A DNA stretch of 64,000 nt, from contig NZ_FOHS01000006.1 in the NCBI RefSeq assembly GCF_900111515.1, positions 154,145 through 218,144 on the forward strand. Reading direction: 5' to 3'. The stretch is from Hymenobacter actinosclerus (GTDB taxonomy: Bacteria > Bacteroidota > Bacteroidia > Cytophagales > Hymenobacteraceae). Under the pieces are notes generated by a model. That model had not been told where the DNA came from. It did no database searches and worked only from the letters and a program-made list of their open reading frames with translations. Each line of letters starts with the position of its first letter. Within the stretch, counting starts at the first letter, position 1. Shown here in pieces: positions 1 to 7,880 of the stretch. A program made the translations under genes and the position numbers.

Positions 1-144
1 GACTTTCTCGACCAGCCGGGCCCCGCCCATGGTGCTGGCGGTGGTAGTGGCCTTGGCAGCGGGGGCGGCTTTTTTCTGGGCCAGTGCGGGCTGAACGGAT
101 AGCGTGGCGCCGAGGCCCAGCAGCAACAGGTGGTTGCGCGTCAT
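1..144 (-). CDS. Secreted protein, N-terminal fragment (cut by window edge)
   Basis: Only the first 48 codons lie in the window; the ATG is at 142-144 on the minus strand. The N-terminus is a clear signal peptide: MTRN, a leucine-rich core, then an ALAQ cleavage region followed by a Lys/Ala-rich linker. The visible part ends around GGARLVEKV. That opening recalls secreted M16 (insulinase/pitrilysin) peptidases of Cytophagales, but no HxxEH zinc motif is inside the window, so this is only a guess. The gene is transcribed divergently from the gene at 316. Confidence 0.6.
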   Translation of the reverse strand, partial: MTRNHLLLLGLGATLSVQPALAQKKAAPAAKATTTASTMGGARLVEKV

Positions 145-282
145 AAATGGGTAGGAATGAAGTGAAATGGATTGCGGCTGGAAGATACGCAGGCAAGGAC
201 AAATCCGCATCAACCGGAGTTGCACGCGGTGAATGCATGAGTCGGTGCAATGAGGTGCTGTCATCCACCGACTCACCAGCCG

Positions 283-290
283 TACCTTTG
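283..290 (+). promoter_or_regulatory. Possible Bacteroidota -7 promoter element
   Basis: TACCTTTG followed by C matches the Bacteroidota -7 consensus TAnnTTTG, and lies 25 bp before the ATG at 316. I see no good TTG-type -33 box at the usual spacing, so the call rests on the -7 box and its position. Confidence 0.4.
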
Positions 291-315
291 CCCCGTTGCC
301 TGCCTGTCTCTGCCG

Positions 316-714
316 ATGCCCGTTACCGACTACGTCCTCATCTCCTTCCGCCCCGATTTGCAGCTGCTGATTATGCGCTGGACGCGGGTTGCCACTCCCG
401 CCGAGCACCGGGCCGGCTACGAGGCCGCCCTCCGGCTGGCCCGGGCCGAGCAGGCCGGCTGCTGGCTTATCGACCTGCGCAGCCGCGGCCTGGCCGACCC
501 CACCGACCTGCTCTGGGTGCTGCACGATTTCCGGGCCGAACTGCAGGCCACTTTGTCTGCTGCCATGCGCCGCATCGCCTACTTCACCACTCCCTACCAC
601 GCCGACACGCTGGCCGCCCGCCTCCGGGAACTGAACGCCGACGCCTCCGACTCCCTCGAAATCCGGGTGTTCGTGGAGGAAGCGCCCGCCTACGCCTGGC
701 TGGGGGCAGGATGA
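316..714 (+). CDS. Small conserved STAS/SpoIIAA-like protein, unknown function
   Basis: A 132-residue soluble protein with no signal peptide. I chose the ATG at 316 (MPVTDYVLI) rather than the upstream in-frame ATG at 250, because the extra residues have no domain-like character and the -7 box at 283-290 would fall inside them. Alternating hydrophobic strands (YVLISF, LQLLIMRWT) followed by amphipathic helices and 'GCWLIDLRSRG' resemble SpoIIAA/STAS-fold proteins common in Hymenobacter. No catalytic residues can be named. It is a single gene, divergent from the gene at 1-144. Confidence 0.6.
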   Translation: MPVTDYVLISFRPDLQLLIMRWTRVATPAEHRAGYEAALRLARAEQAGCWLIDLRSRGLADPTDLLWVLHDFRAELQATLSAAMRRIAYFTTPYHADTLAARLRELNADASDSLEIRVFVEEAPAYAWLGAG

Positions 715-737
715 TGTGGTCGGCGTAACGCCAGAAT

Positions 738-1547
738 TTACTGCTTTGGCAATAGCGGCTTATCGAACGTCTTCAGCCGAATAGGTACGGCGGCCAATAG
801 CCCTACGCCGGATCCTCGGACGTGCAGTTTGATCGAGCCCCGTCCGCTGTTGTAGGTGTACTGCACCGGCACTTCCATCATGGTGGTAAGGCCTTGGTTG
901 AGAAACAGCGTTACGTTGAACTTCTCCCTGCCCAGGCGGTAGACCCGGGCAGTTGCGCCGGCGGTAACGTAGCCCCCCCAATGGCGCACAATAGCGGGTT
1001 GCTGGCGAAAAATAATGGTGTCTTGAGGTGAAATAAAGCCACCGCTTAAGTTGCAGGATTCGCAAAAACCCCGCACGTAATTCACGCCGCCGCCGGCGAA
1101 CATATCAATCTTCACGGAAAGCAGATACAACTCCTGATCGGCATTAACCTCCTTGAAATCGAACCGGGTGACGGTGTGATTGAATAACACCGGAATCCGA
1201 TCCAGATAAACGCTTACTGCTTTACCGGCATAAACACCTCCGTAAGGGCTATGGCTTATCGATTTTGGGACTTGAAGTTTGTAGCCCCAGCCTAGCCCAC
1301 CACCCGAATATCCTAAGGAGATTCCGTAGCTTCCATTGAATTGCAGGCGCAACATGGGTGCTACAAAATAATCTAGCAGGAAATTATGCCCTTTGAAGGG
1401 CCGTTTGCCGAGGCCCAAGTGCGCCCCTTCGGCAAAAGCATATTGCCCGCCTATCTGAGCATCCAGATAAAGCGTTTTTTGGGCGAAAACCTCCCCTGAG
1501 TCCGCCCAGGAGAGTATAACGAATAGTAGAATATAGAATCGACGCAT
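738..1547 (-). CDS. Secreted outer-membrane protein, unknown
   Basis: A 269-residue protein with a signal peptide (MRRFYILLFVIL to VFAQ) followed by a Gly/aromatic-rich sequence with alternating polar and hydrophobic residues, as in outer-membrane beta-barrels or large porin-like proteins. A short segment carries two cysteines (FCESCNLSG), a possible disulfide. I recognise no named family. It stands alone, stop to stop with the gene ending at 714, and its base composition is somewhat lower in GC than its neighbours. Function unknown. Confidence 0.6.
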   Translation of the reverse strand: MRRFYILLFVILSWADSGEVFAQKTLYLDAQIGGQYAFAEGAHLGLGKRPFKGHNFLLDYFVAPMLRLQFNGSYGISLGYSGGGLGWGYKLQVPKSISHSPYGGVYAGKAVSVYLDRIPVLFNHTVTRFDFKEVNADQELYLLSVKIDMFAGGGVNYVRGFCESCNLSGGFISPQDTIIFRQQPAIVRHWGGYVTAGATARVYRLGREKFNVTLFLNQGLTTMMEVPVQYTYNSGRGSIKLHVRGSGVGLLAAVPIRLKTFDKPLLPKQ

Positions 1548-1632
1548 AGGTGGAAAACGACGCTTCTTCCGGGCAAATTGTCTGTCCGGCCGAAAGAGTT
1601 TAAGGATAGTTCAACGAGTAAATCTAACAAGC

Positions 1633-1670
1633 AAAAAGCCGGTTTCCTGCACGCAGGAAACCGGCTTTTT
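1633..1670 (-). terminator. Rho-independent terminator after the sugar transporter gene
   Basis: A perfect 18-bp inverted repeat (arms 1633-1650 and 1653-1670) with a 2-nt spacer. The arms start and end in runs of five A or T, so the hairpin can end transcription on either strand. It lies 21 bp beyond the stop of the minus-strand transporter gene. Confidence 0.85.
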
Positions 1671-1690
1671 GCTGCCTAAAGGCCGCAACC

Positions 1691-3106
1691 TTACAGGCGC
1701 GGGTCCGATTCGACGGTGGTGTCGTAGCCGGGCGAGCTGGTCTGGATTGTTTGCTCGGCGGCGGGCAGGCGGATGTCGTCGGCATCGTCGACGCGCAGCG
1801 TGAGCAGGCCCGAGATAATCATGGAGCAGCCGCCCAGCACCAGCGTGTACACCGATTCGCCGTGGAAAACGTGCTGGGTGAAAAAGCCCAGAATCAAGCC
1901 CGCTACCACCTGCGGAATCACGATGAAAAAGTTGAACACGCCCATGTAGTAGCCCATTTTGTTGGCCGGCAGCGCCCCGGCCAGCATGGCGTAGGGCACG
2001 CTCAGAATAGAGGCCCAGGCCACGCCCACGCCCACCATCGAGAGCAGCAGCATGTTGGGGTCTTGGATGAAATAAATCGAAATCAGGCCCAGGCCGCCGG
2101 CCACCAGGCATAGCAGGTGCGTAACGCGGCGGCTGGTCCGGCGGGCCACCAGCGGCAGCAGCAGCGCCGCAATGGCCGATACGCCGTTGTAGACGGCGAA
2201 GCAGATGCCTACCCAGTCGGCGCCCTCGTTGTAGAGCTTGGAGGTAGTGTCGGTGGTGTGGTAGATGTGGCTGGTGACGGCGGGCGTGGTGTAAATCCAC
2301 ATCGAAAACAGCGCCAGCCAGCTGAAAAACTGCACCACGGCCAGCTGGGCCATCGTTTTGGGCATGTGGAAAATGCCGGCAAACGACTCGCGCACGCCGT
2401 TCCAGAAACCGGCGGTCCGGCGCTTTTCCTCCTCAAACTCGACCAGGTTCTCGGGCGGATACTCCTTGGTATTGAACACCGTCCAGAGCACGGCCGCCAG
2501 GAACACGGCGCCGCCGATGTAGAAGGCGTACTTCACCGACAGCGGAATCTGGCCGGCCGGTGCCGTATTGCTGATGCCCAGCCAGTTGGTGAACATCCAG
2601 GGCAGGGCCGAGGCCACCACGGCGCCCACCCCGATAAAGAACGTCTGGGCCGCGAAGCCGGTGGTGCGCTGCTCGGAGGGCAGCAGGTCGCCGACCAGGG
2701 CCCGGAACGGCTCCATGCTGATGTTGATGCTCGAATCCATAATCCAGAGCATGCCCACCGCCATCCAGAGGGCCGTCACGTTGGGCATTACCAGCAGGGC
2801 CAGCGAAGCCAGCACGGCGCCCACCAGGAAAAACGGCCGCCGCCGCCCCCACTTCGGGCTCCAGGTGCGGTCCGACATGTAGCCGATGATGGGCTGCACG
2901 AGCATGCCGGTGAGGGGCGCGGCCAGCCAATACAGGGCAATTTCGGTGCCACCCAAGGTTTCAAAAATGCGGCTTACGTTGGCGTTCTGCAGCGCAAAAC
3001 CGAACTGAATGCCCAGAAAGCCGAAGCTCATGTTCCAGATCTGCCAGAAGCTCAGGCGGGGTTTGTCGCGGGTATCGGCCGAAACGGCCGCGGTGGGGGA
3101 GGCCAT
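1691..3106 (-). CDS. MFS sugar transporter, SLC45/GPH type (probable maltose/maltodextrin uptake)
   Basis: A 471-residue polytopic membrane protein with about 12 hydrophobic segments. The loop after the second segment carries the MFS signature (IGYMSDRTWSPKWGRRRPF), in the form typical of SLC45 and glycoside-pentoside-hexuronide sugar:cation symporters. The N-terminus is a short polar tail before LSFWQIWNMSFGF. It lies downstream of the lipoprotein amylase gene on the same strand, 157 bp away across a hairpin repeat. Related Cytophagales and Caulobacter genes beside amylases are maltose transporters. Substrate here is inferred from the neighbourhood. Confidence 0.85.
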   Translation of the reverse strand: MASPTAAVSADTRDKPRLSFWQIWNMSFGFLGIQFGFALQNANVSRIFETLGGTEIALYWLAAPLTGMLVQPIIGYMSDRTWSPKWGRRRPFFLVGAVLASLALLVMPNVTALWMAVGMLWIMDSSINISMEPFRALVGDLLPSEQRTTGFAAQTFFIGVGAVVASALPWMFTNWLGISNTAPAGQIPLSVKYAFYIGGAVFLAAVLWTVFNTKEYPPENLVEFEEEKRRTAGFWNGVRESFAGIFHMPKTMAQLAVVQFFSWLALFSMWIYTTPAVTSHIYHTTDTTSKLYNEGADWVGICFAVYNGVSAIAALLLPLVARRTSRRVTHLLCLVAGGLGLISIYFIQDPNMLLLSMVGVGVAWASILSVPYAMLAGALPANKMGYYMGVFNFFIVIPQVVAGLILGFFTQHVFHGESVYTLVLGGCSMIISGLLTLRVDDADDIRLPAAEQTIQTSSPGYDTTVESDPRL

Positions 3107-3153
3107 GCGTGGGATGTTAGGGGTTGAGAACGAGTGGAAGGCGAGTAGAGAAG

Positions 3154-3252
3154 AACGTCATTCAGAGCGCAGCGAAGAATCTCGCGTGCTGACGTTGCAA
3201 CAGTAATCCAGCGTCAGCACGCGAGATTCTTCGCTGCGCTCTGAATGACGTT
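3154..3252. repeat. Long perfect palindrome, GAGCG-AGCGAAG family, copy 1
   Basis: Two perfect 41-bp arms (3154-3194 and 3212-3252) around a 17-nt loop. The arms contain GTCATTCAGAGCGCAGCGAAG. It sits between the amylase and transporter genes. Copies 2 (13884-14024) and 3 (34989-35089) share the core. Confidence 0.9.
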
Positions 3253-3263
3253 GTTTCTGATGC

Positions 3264-5066
3264 TCACTGCTTGATTTCAAAGATATGGCTGCTCTGCGGG
3301 GCCAGCGTAACGGTCTGGGTGCTTTCCACCGTTCCGCCCGTGCCCAGCAGGTCGGTATAAGTCAGTGGCTTGTCGGCGGGCAGGTGCAGGCCCTGGCGCA
3401 GGGCGGCGGGCAGGCTCAGGTTGAGGGCGTAGGCCTGCCGGGGGCTGAAGTTGACGACAACCAGCAGCGTTTCGCGGTCGGTGTAGCGCAGGTAGGCGTA
3501 CACGCGCTCGGCGTTGTAGTTGGGGTTCTGGGCCGCCAGCGTGCTTTGCAGCTCGTAGAAGCGGCCCCGCCGGATGGCCTCGCGCTGGCCCGACAGCGTG
3601 AGCAGACGCACGTAGAAATCGTGCAGCTGCTGCTGCTCGGCACTCAGCCCGCCGCCGTCGAACTTGCCGCCGTTCAGCCATTTCTGGTGCTCGGGCACGC
3701 CCCAGTAGTCGAAAATGGTGGTGCGGCCGTCCTCGCCCGAGAAGCCTTCGGCGCCCCGGCCCGGCTCGCCCACGTCCTGCCCGAAGTACAGCATGACCGG
3801 GCCCGTGCCCAGCGTGGCCGACACCGTCATGGCCGGCAGGGCGGCGCGGGGGTTGCCCGCGAAATCGGGGCTGGCAATGCGCTGCTCGTCGTGGTTTTCC
3901 AGAAAGCGCAGCATGTGGCCGCCGAAGCCCCGGCTTTCCTCGCGCCAGACGCGCGTAATGTCGCGGGTGCTGCCCTCGTCGCGGCTTAGGCGGCGCAGGC
4001 CGTCGTAGAGGCCCACTTTGTCATAGAGGTAATCGAAGCCGCCCCGCTCGATGTACATCTGGTAGGTTTTGGCGTCGTAGGCCTCGCCGATGAACAGCAG
4101 GCCGGGCTTCACCTTTTTCAGCTCCGGAATCACCCAGGCCCAGAACTCGACGGGCACCATCTCGGCCATGTCGCAGCGGAAGCCGTCCACGTCCTTGCGG
4201 GCCCAGTACACCAGGATGTCGCGCATTTTCAGCCACGTATCCGGAATCGGGTCGAAATGGGGCTGGCGGTTGTGCTGGTAGTCGACGCCGTAGTTGAGCT
4301 TAATGGTTTCAAACCAGTCGTTGACGCTGGGTGCGGCCGAGAAAACGTCGTTGCCGGTGGCCTTGGCGGGGTTTTCCTGGTACTTGCCATCCTTGTGCGG
4401 GGCCGGCAGGCCGCCCAGCGGGCGGTAGTCGGCGGGCACTACGAAGGGCTGGCCGGGCAGGTAGTAGAAGTTGTTGCTCGGCTTGAAAGCCTGGGTGTTA
4501 TCGTCCTGTTCGCCTAAATCCACCACGCCGGCCGGCCGGGCATCCGACTTGTAGGAGCGGGCTACGTGGTTGGGAATGAAGTCGATGATGACTTTGAGGC
4601 CGTTGTTGTGGGTGCGCTGCACCAGGGCCTCGAACTCGCGCAGGCGGTTGGGCACGTCTACGGCCAGGTCGGGGGCCACATCGTAGTAGTCCTTGATGGC
4701 GTAGGGCGAGCCGGCGCGGCCTTTCACCACGTCGGCATCATCGGCCGGAATGCCGTGCTGGGCGTAGTCGGTCATGGTGGCGTGGTCGAGTACGCCGGTG
4801 TACCACACGTGGCTGACGCCCATGCGCTTGATGGACTGTAGGGCCTGGTCGGTGATGTCGTTGAATTTGCCGACTCCGTTCTGCTGGGCGGTGCCGTAGG
4901 GCTGGTTGGTGGCGGTCTGGTTGCCGAACAGGCGCGTCATCAGCTGGTAGATGATGAGCTTGTGGTCCTGGGGGGCTTCTTCGGTGGTGTTATCGTCGGG
5001 CGGGAGCATGGCGGGTTTTGTGGGCGTGCAGGCGGCGAGGGCTAGCAGGAGGAGGTATTTCTTCAT
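3264..5066 (-). CDS. GH13 alpha-amylase lipoprotein
   Basis: A 600-residue protein with a lipoprotein signal peptide; the lipobox LAAC gives a mature Cys13, so it is probably anchored in the outer or inner membrane. The GH13 catalytic (beta/alpha)8 domain shows region I at DFIPNH (162-167), nucleophile Asp299 in GFRCDM, acid/base Glu328 in FIGEAY, and transition-state Asp393 in NHDEQR. A C-terminal beta domain follows (about 520-600). It should hydrolyse alpha-1,4-glucans outside the cytosol, feeding the transporter encoded downstream. Its start codon is only 15 bp from the repeat edge of the GxxExxY cassette, so that insertion probably reshaped its 5' leader. Confidence 0.9.
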   Translation of the reverse strand: MKKYLLLLALAACTPTKPAMLPPDDNTTEEAPQDHKLIIYQLMTRLFGNQTATNQPYGTAQQNGVGKFNDITDQALQSIKRMGVSHVWYTGVLDHATMTDYAQHGIPADDADVVKGRAGSPYAIKDYYDVAPDLAVDVPNRLREFEALVQRTHNNGLKVIIDFIPNHVARSYKSDARPAGVVDLGEQDDNTQAFKPSNNFYYLPGQPFVVPADYRPLGGLPAPHKDGKYQENPAKATGNDVFSAAPSVNDWFETIKLNYGVDYQHNRQPHFDPIPDTWLKMRDILVYWARKDVDGFRCDMAEMVPVEFWAWVIPELKKVKPGLLFIGEAYDAKTYQMYIERGGFDYLYDKVGLYDGLRRLSRDEGSTRDITRVWREESRGFGGHMLRFLENHDEQRIASPDFAGNPRAALPAMTVSATLGTGPVMLYFGQDVGEPGRGAEGFSGEDGRTTIFDYWGVPEHQKWLNGGKFDGGGLSAEQQQLHDFYVRLLTLSGQREAIRRGRFYELQSTLAAQNPNYNAERVYAYLRYTDRETLLVVVNFSPRQAYALNLSLPAALRQGLHLPADKPLTYTDLLGTGGTVESTQTVTLAPQSSHIFEIKQ

Positions 5067-5080
5067 GTTATTCTTTTGGA

Positions 5081-5562
5081 GGTTCCCGCAGAGAAGCGCA
5101 GAGGTAAACCGCAGAGGTTCGCTGAGCAGTTCTATTCCAGGCCGTTGACTTTGCGCACGATGCCTTCTTTGACGCGGGAAACGTTGAAATTTATAAGCAG
5201 GCCGAGCTTCAGACCGGAGAGCTTCAGGTAAGTCAGTAGTTGCTTGTGGTGCACATCCAGCAGTGCATCTACCGATTTAATCTCGACAATCACCTTTTCT
5301 TCCACCAGCAAATCAAGCCGGAATCCGACCTCCAGCTGCTGCTCCTTGTAAAGCATTGGTAGTGGCACCTGGCTGCGGACTTTAAGCCCTGCCTGCCGGA
5401 TTTCATATAGCAGCGCATGCTCATATACCGATTCAAGCAGCCCCGGCCCAAGGATGGTGTGCACATTAAAAGCCGCCTGCCGCACCAAGAATGAAATGTC
5501 GTTTTCGTGCATAAAACTCAGCGAACCTCTGCGTTTTGCCTCTGCGCTCCTCTGCGGGAACC
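5081..5562. mobile_element. Compact cassette: GxxExxY gene inside 46-bp inverted repeats
   Basis: The arms 5081-5126 and 5517-5562 match at 43 of 46 positions when one is reverse-complemented. They are built from repeated CGCAGAGG-type units. The GxxExxY gene fills almost the whole interior, leaving 5 bp at one end and 4 bp at the other. I see no transposase and no clear target-site duplication. Confidence 0.7.
5132..5512 (-). CDS. GxxExxY family protein (PDDEXK-like)
   Basis: A 126-residue protein with the family's name motif at GLLESVY (residues 24-30). A PD-(D/E)xK-like nuclease core follows: Asp67 in FRLDLL and Glu77-Ile-Lys79 in VIVEIKS, then helix HHKQLLTYLKLSG and the LLINFNV strand. 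Full length for the family. Function is not established; the fold suggests DNA or nucleic-acid cleavage. It is not part of the starch operon: it sits inside inverted repeats between two GH13 genes. The start ATG (5510-5512) lies 4 bp inside the right arm. Confidence 0.9.
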   Translation of the reverse strand: MHENDISFLVRQAAFNVHTILGPGLLESVYEHALLYEIRQAGLKVRSQVPLPMLYKEQQLEVGFRLDLLVEEKVIVEIKSVDALLDVHHKQLLTYLKLSGLKLGLLINFNVSRVKEGIVRKVNGLE

Positions 5563-5580
5563 CAACACAAGAACAGAACT

Positions 5581-7467
5581 CTACCGCAATTCCACCACCC
5601 AGGCCGACAGGCCCGGCACGGTAAACGACTTCAAGTCGGGCAGCACCGCGCCGGTCGTCACCTCCACCCCGGAGGTGAACCTGCCCGTGCGCTCTGCGAA
5701 CCGGGCGCCGTCGAGCGTGCGGGCTTCCTTGCTGCCGTTGAGCACCACCATCACCGTGCCCTCGGGGGCGTAGCGGAAGTACACGTACACGCCCTCCTGG
5801 GGGATGAACTGCATCAGCTTGCCCGAGTGCAAAAAGGGATGCTCCCGGCGGTAGTTCGCCAGCTTGCGCACGTACTCAAACGCCTCGCCGGGCTGGCCGA
5901 GGCGGCTTTTGAAGTAGTTGAGCGAGTCGCCCGCGAAGCCGCCGGGGAAGTCGGCGCGCACCAAGCCGTCGGGGTTGCTGAAGTTCTTCATCAGCACCTC
6001 GGTGCCGTAGTAGAGCTGCGGGATGCCGCGGGTGGTCAAGAGCCAGGCCAGGCCCATTTTGTAGCGGGCAAAGTCCTCGCCAATCACCGAGTAGAAGCGG
6101 CTCACGTCGTGGTTATCCAGGAACGTGACGTTGCGCGAGGCGTCCTCGTACAGCCAGTCGCCCTGCAATGACTCGTAGAGCTTGAGCATGTTGCCCGATT
6201 TCAGCGCATCGTGCAGCGCGAAGCTCGACTGGAAATCGAGCACCGAGGGCAGGTTGGACTTGAACCCATCGACGGGCTGGAAAATGTTGCGGGCGAAAAA
6301 AGCCTGCTGGGCCGTGCTGCCCACCCAGGCCTCGCCGAACAAGGCCAGCCGCGGAAACTCCTCCTGCATGGCCCGGCCCCAGTCCATCAGAAACTTGGGG
6401 TCGGAATACGGGTAGGTGTCGATGCGGTAGGCGTCGAGGCCGGTGTATTCCACCCACCACAAAAAGTTTTGGATCAGGTAGGTGGAAACCAGCGGGTTGG
6501 CCTGGTTCACGTCGGGCATCGTGGTGTCGAACCAGCCCTGGTTGTAGAGCTTGCGGTCGAGGGCGGAGCCGTAGGGGTCGTTGAGGGCCGAGGCGTTGTA
6601 GTTGCTGCGCGTGAAGCCCGGCCACTGGTTGAACCAGTCGGGCGCGGGCTGGTCGAGGAACAGGTAGTTCTTCGAGCCCATGTGGTTGAGCACCACGTCG
6701 TGCACCACTTTTAGGCCGTTTTGGTGGGCCCGCTGCACGAACTGCCGGTACTGCGCGGTGGTGCCGTAGCGGCGGTCGAGGTTGTAGTAGTCGGTGAGGG
6801 CGTAGCCGTGGTAGCTGGCTTTGGGCATGTCGTTTTCCACTACCGGCGTCAGCCACAGCGCCGTCACGCCCAGGGCTTTAAAGTAGTCGAAGTGCTGCTC
6901 GATGCCGGCCAGGTCGCCGCCGTGGCGGCTGTACATCGAGTCGCGGGCCACTTTGGGGGCGCGCATGCCTTTGATGTAGTCGTTTTGGGGGTCGCCGTTG
7001 GCAAAGCGGTCGGGCATCAGGAAGTAGATGAAATCCTGCTGCGTGAGGCCCTGCACCTGGCTGGGGTCGGTGGGCGTGGTGCGCTGTTTCAGCTCGTAGG
7101 CGTAGCTGAACTTTTTGTTGCCTTTGAAGTCGAGCTGGAGCCGGCCGGGCCGGGCTTCGGGGGCAATGGTGAGGTGCAGCACCAGGTAGTTGGGGCTGAC
7201 GAGCTGCTGCACGCTGTCGAGGCGCACGCCGGGGTAGGCGCGCAGGGCGGGCGTGGCCGTCCGGATGCCGGGGCCATGTACCAGGAGCTGCAGCTTCGGG
7301 TTTTTCATGCCCACCCACCAGAACGTGGGGTCGATGCGCTGGATGGGCGCGGCTTTGGCGGCGGCAGCCGTTTCGGTGGGAGCAGCGGGAGGCGGGGTGG
7401 CCAGGGCAGGAGCGGCCGTAGCCAGCAGCGTGCCGGCTAGCAGGGCCAGGAATCGGGAAGCGAACAT
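5581..7467 (-). CDS. Secreted GH13 enzyme, cyclomaltodextrinase/neopullulanase type
   Basis: I start at the ATG 7465-7467, which opens a signal peptide (MFASRFLALLAG to ALA); the longer in-frame extension upstream has no such character. The 628-residue protein has an N-terminal beta domain of the cyclomaltodextrinase type (about 45-130), the GH13 barrel, and a C-terminal beta domain (about 550-628). Catalytic residues are Asp350 (AYRID), Glu379 (LFGEAW) and Asp454 (DNHDVS). It resembles SusA-type periplasmic neopullulanases, which open cyclic and branched dextrins to malto-oligosaccharides. It is upstream of and co-directional with the lipoprotein amylase, with the GxxExxY cassette between them. 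Confidence 0.9.
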   Translation of the reverse strand: MFASRFLALLAGTLLATAAPALATPPPAAPTETAAAAKAAPIQRIDPTFWWVGMKNPKLQLLVHGPGIRTATPALRAYPGVRLDSVQQLVSPNYLVLHLTIAPEARPGRLQLDFKGNKKFSYAYELKQRTTPTDPSQVQGLTQQDFIYFLMPDRFANGDPQNDYIKGMRAPKVARDSMYSRHGGDLAGIEQHFDYFKALGVTALWLTPVVENDMPKASYHGYALTDYYNLDRRYGTTAQYRQFVQRAHQNGLKVVHDVVLNHMGSKNYLFLDQPAPDWFNQWPGFTRSNYNASALNDPYGSALDRKLYNQGWFDTTMPDVNQANPLVSTYLIQNFLWWVEYTGLDAYRIDTYPYSDPKFLMDWGRAMQEEFPRLALFGEAWVGSTAQQAFFARNIFQPVDGFKSNLPSVLDFQSSFALHDALKSGNMLKLYESLQGDWLYEDASRNVTFLDNHDVSRFYSVIGEDFARYKMGLAWLLTTRGIPQLYYGTEVLMKNFSNPDGLVRADFPGGFAGDSLNYFKSRLGQPGEAFEYVRKLANYRREHPFLHSGKLMQFIPQEGVYVYFRYAPEGTVMVVLNGSKEARTLDGARFAERTGRFTSGVEVTTGAVLPDLKSFTVPGLSAWVVELR

Positions 7468-7880
7468 ACGCGGGGTGGGAATAAGGAACGTAATAGACAA
7501 AGTACGCCCTCGCCCGCCCACCGCGCTACTGTTTCGGGAACCCAAAATGATGATGTGTTGACAAATGCACATGCTGCTTTGCCCCGGCTGGCCGTAGCCG
7601 GCTGCCAGGGCGGATAATAAGGCACGTGATTGCACCTGCCCATCATCCCAAAGCAAATCGACTACCCGGGCCCAAGTGCCTGATGCCGTTGCGTATGGCC
7701 CGACCGGAACAGCGGTGGTGCCTGCTTGGCCATTACCGGTGGCCCGTTGCCCATCCGGCCCCTACGGCGGGGACCGGGCGCGCCGGGCAGTTCTTTTCTC
7801 GTTTTTTTGGTGTTCGTTGGGCCGGTGCTACTGCCGCCCGACCCGTGGTTTTTTTCCATCACCCCGCAACTGCTGCCCCT

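Noticed and set aside
250..315. Earlier start for the protein at 316-714
   Set aside because: The added 22 residues are Pro/Cys/His-rich with no similarity to the domain, and the -7 box would be inside the gene.
5081..5562. Complete insertion sequence
   Set aside because: The inverted repeats enclose only a GxxExxY gene. No transposase and no target-site duplication were seen, so it is called a cassette rather than an IS.
7468..7656. Earlier start for the GH13 enzyme
   Set aside because: The internal ATG opens a perfect signal peptide; the upstream extension would bury it.
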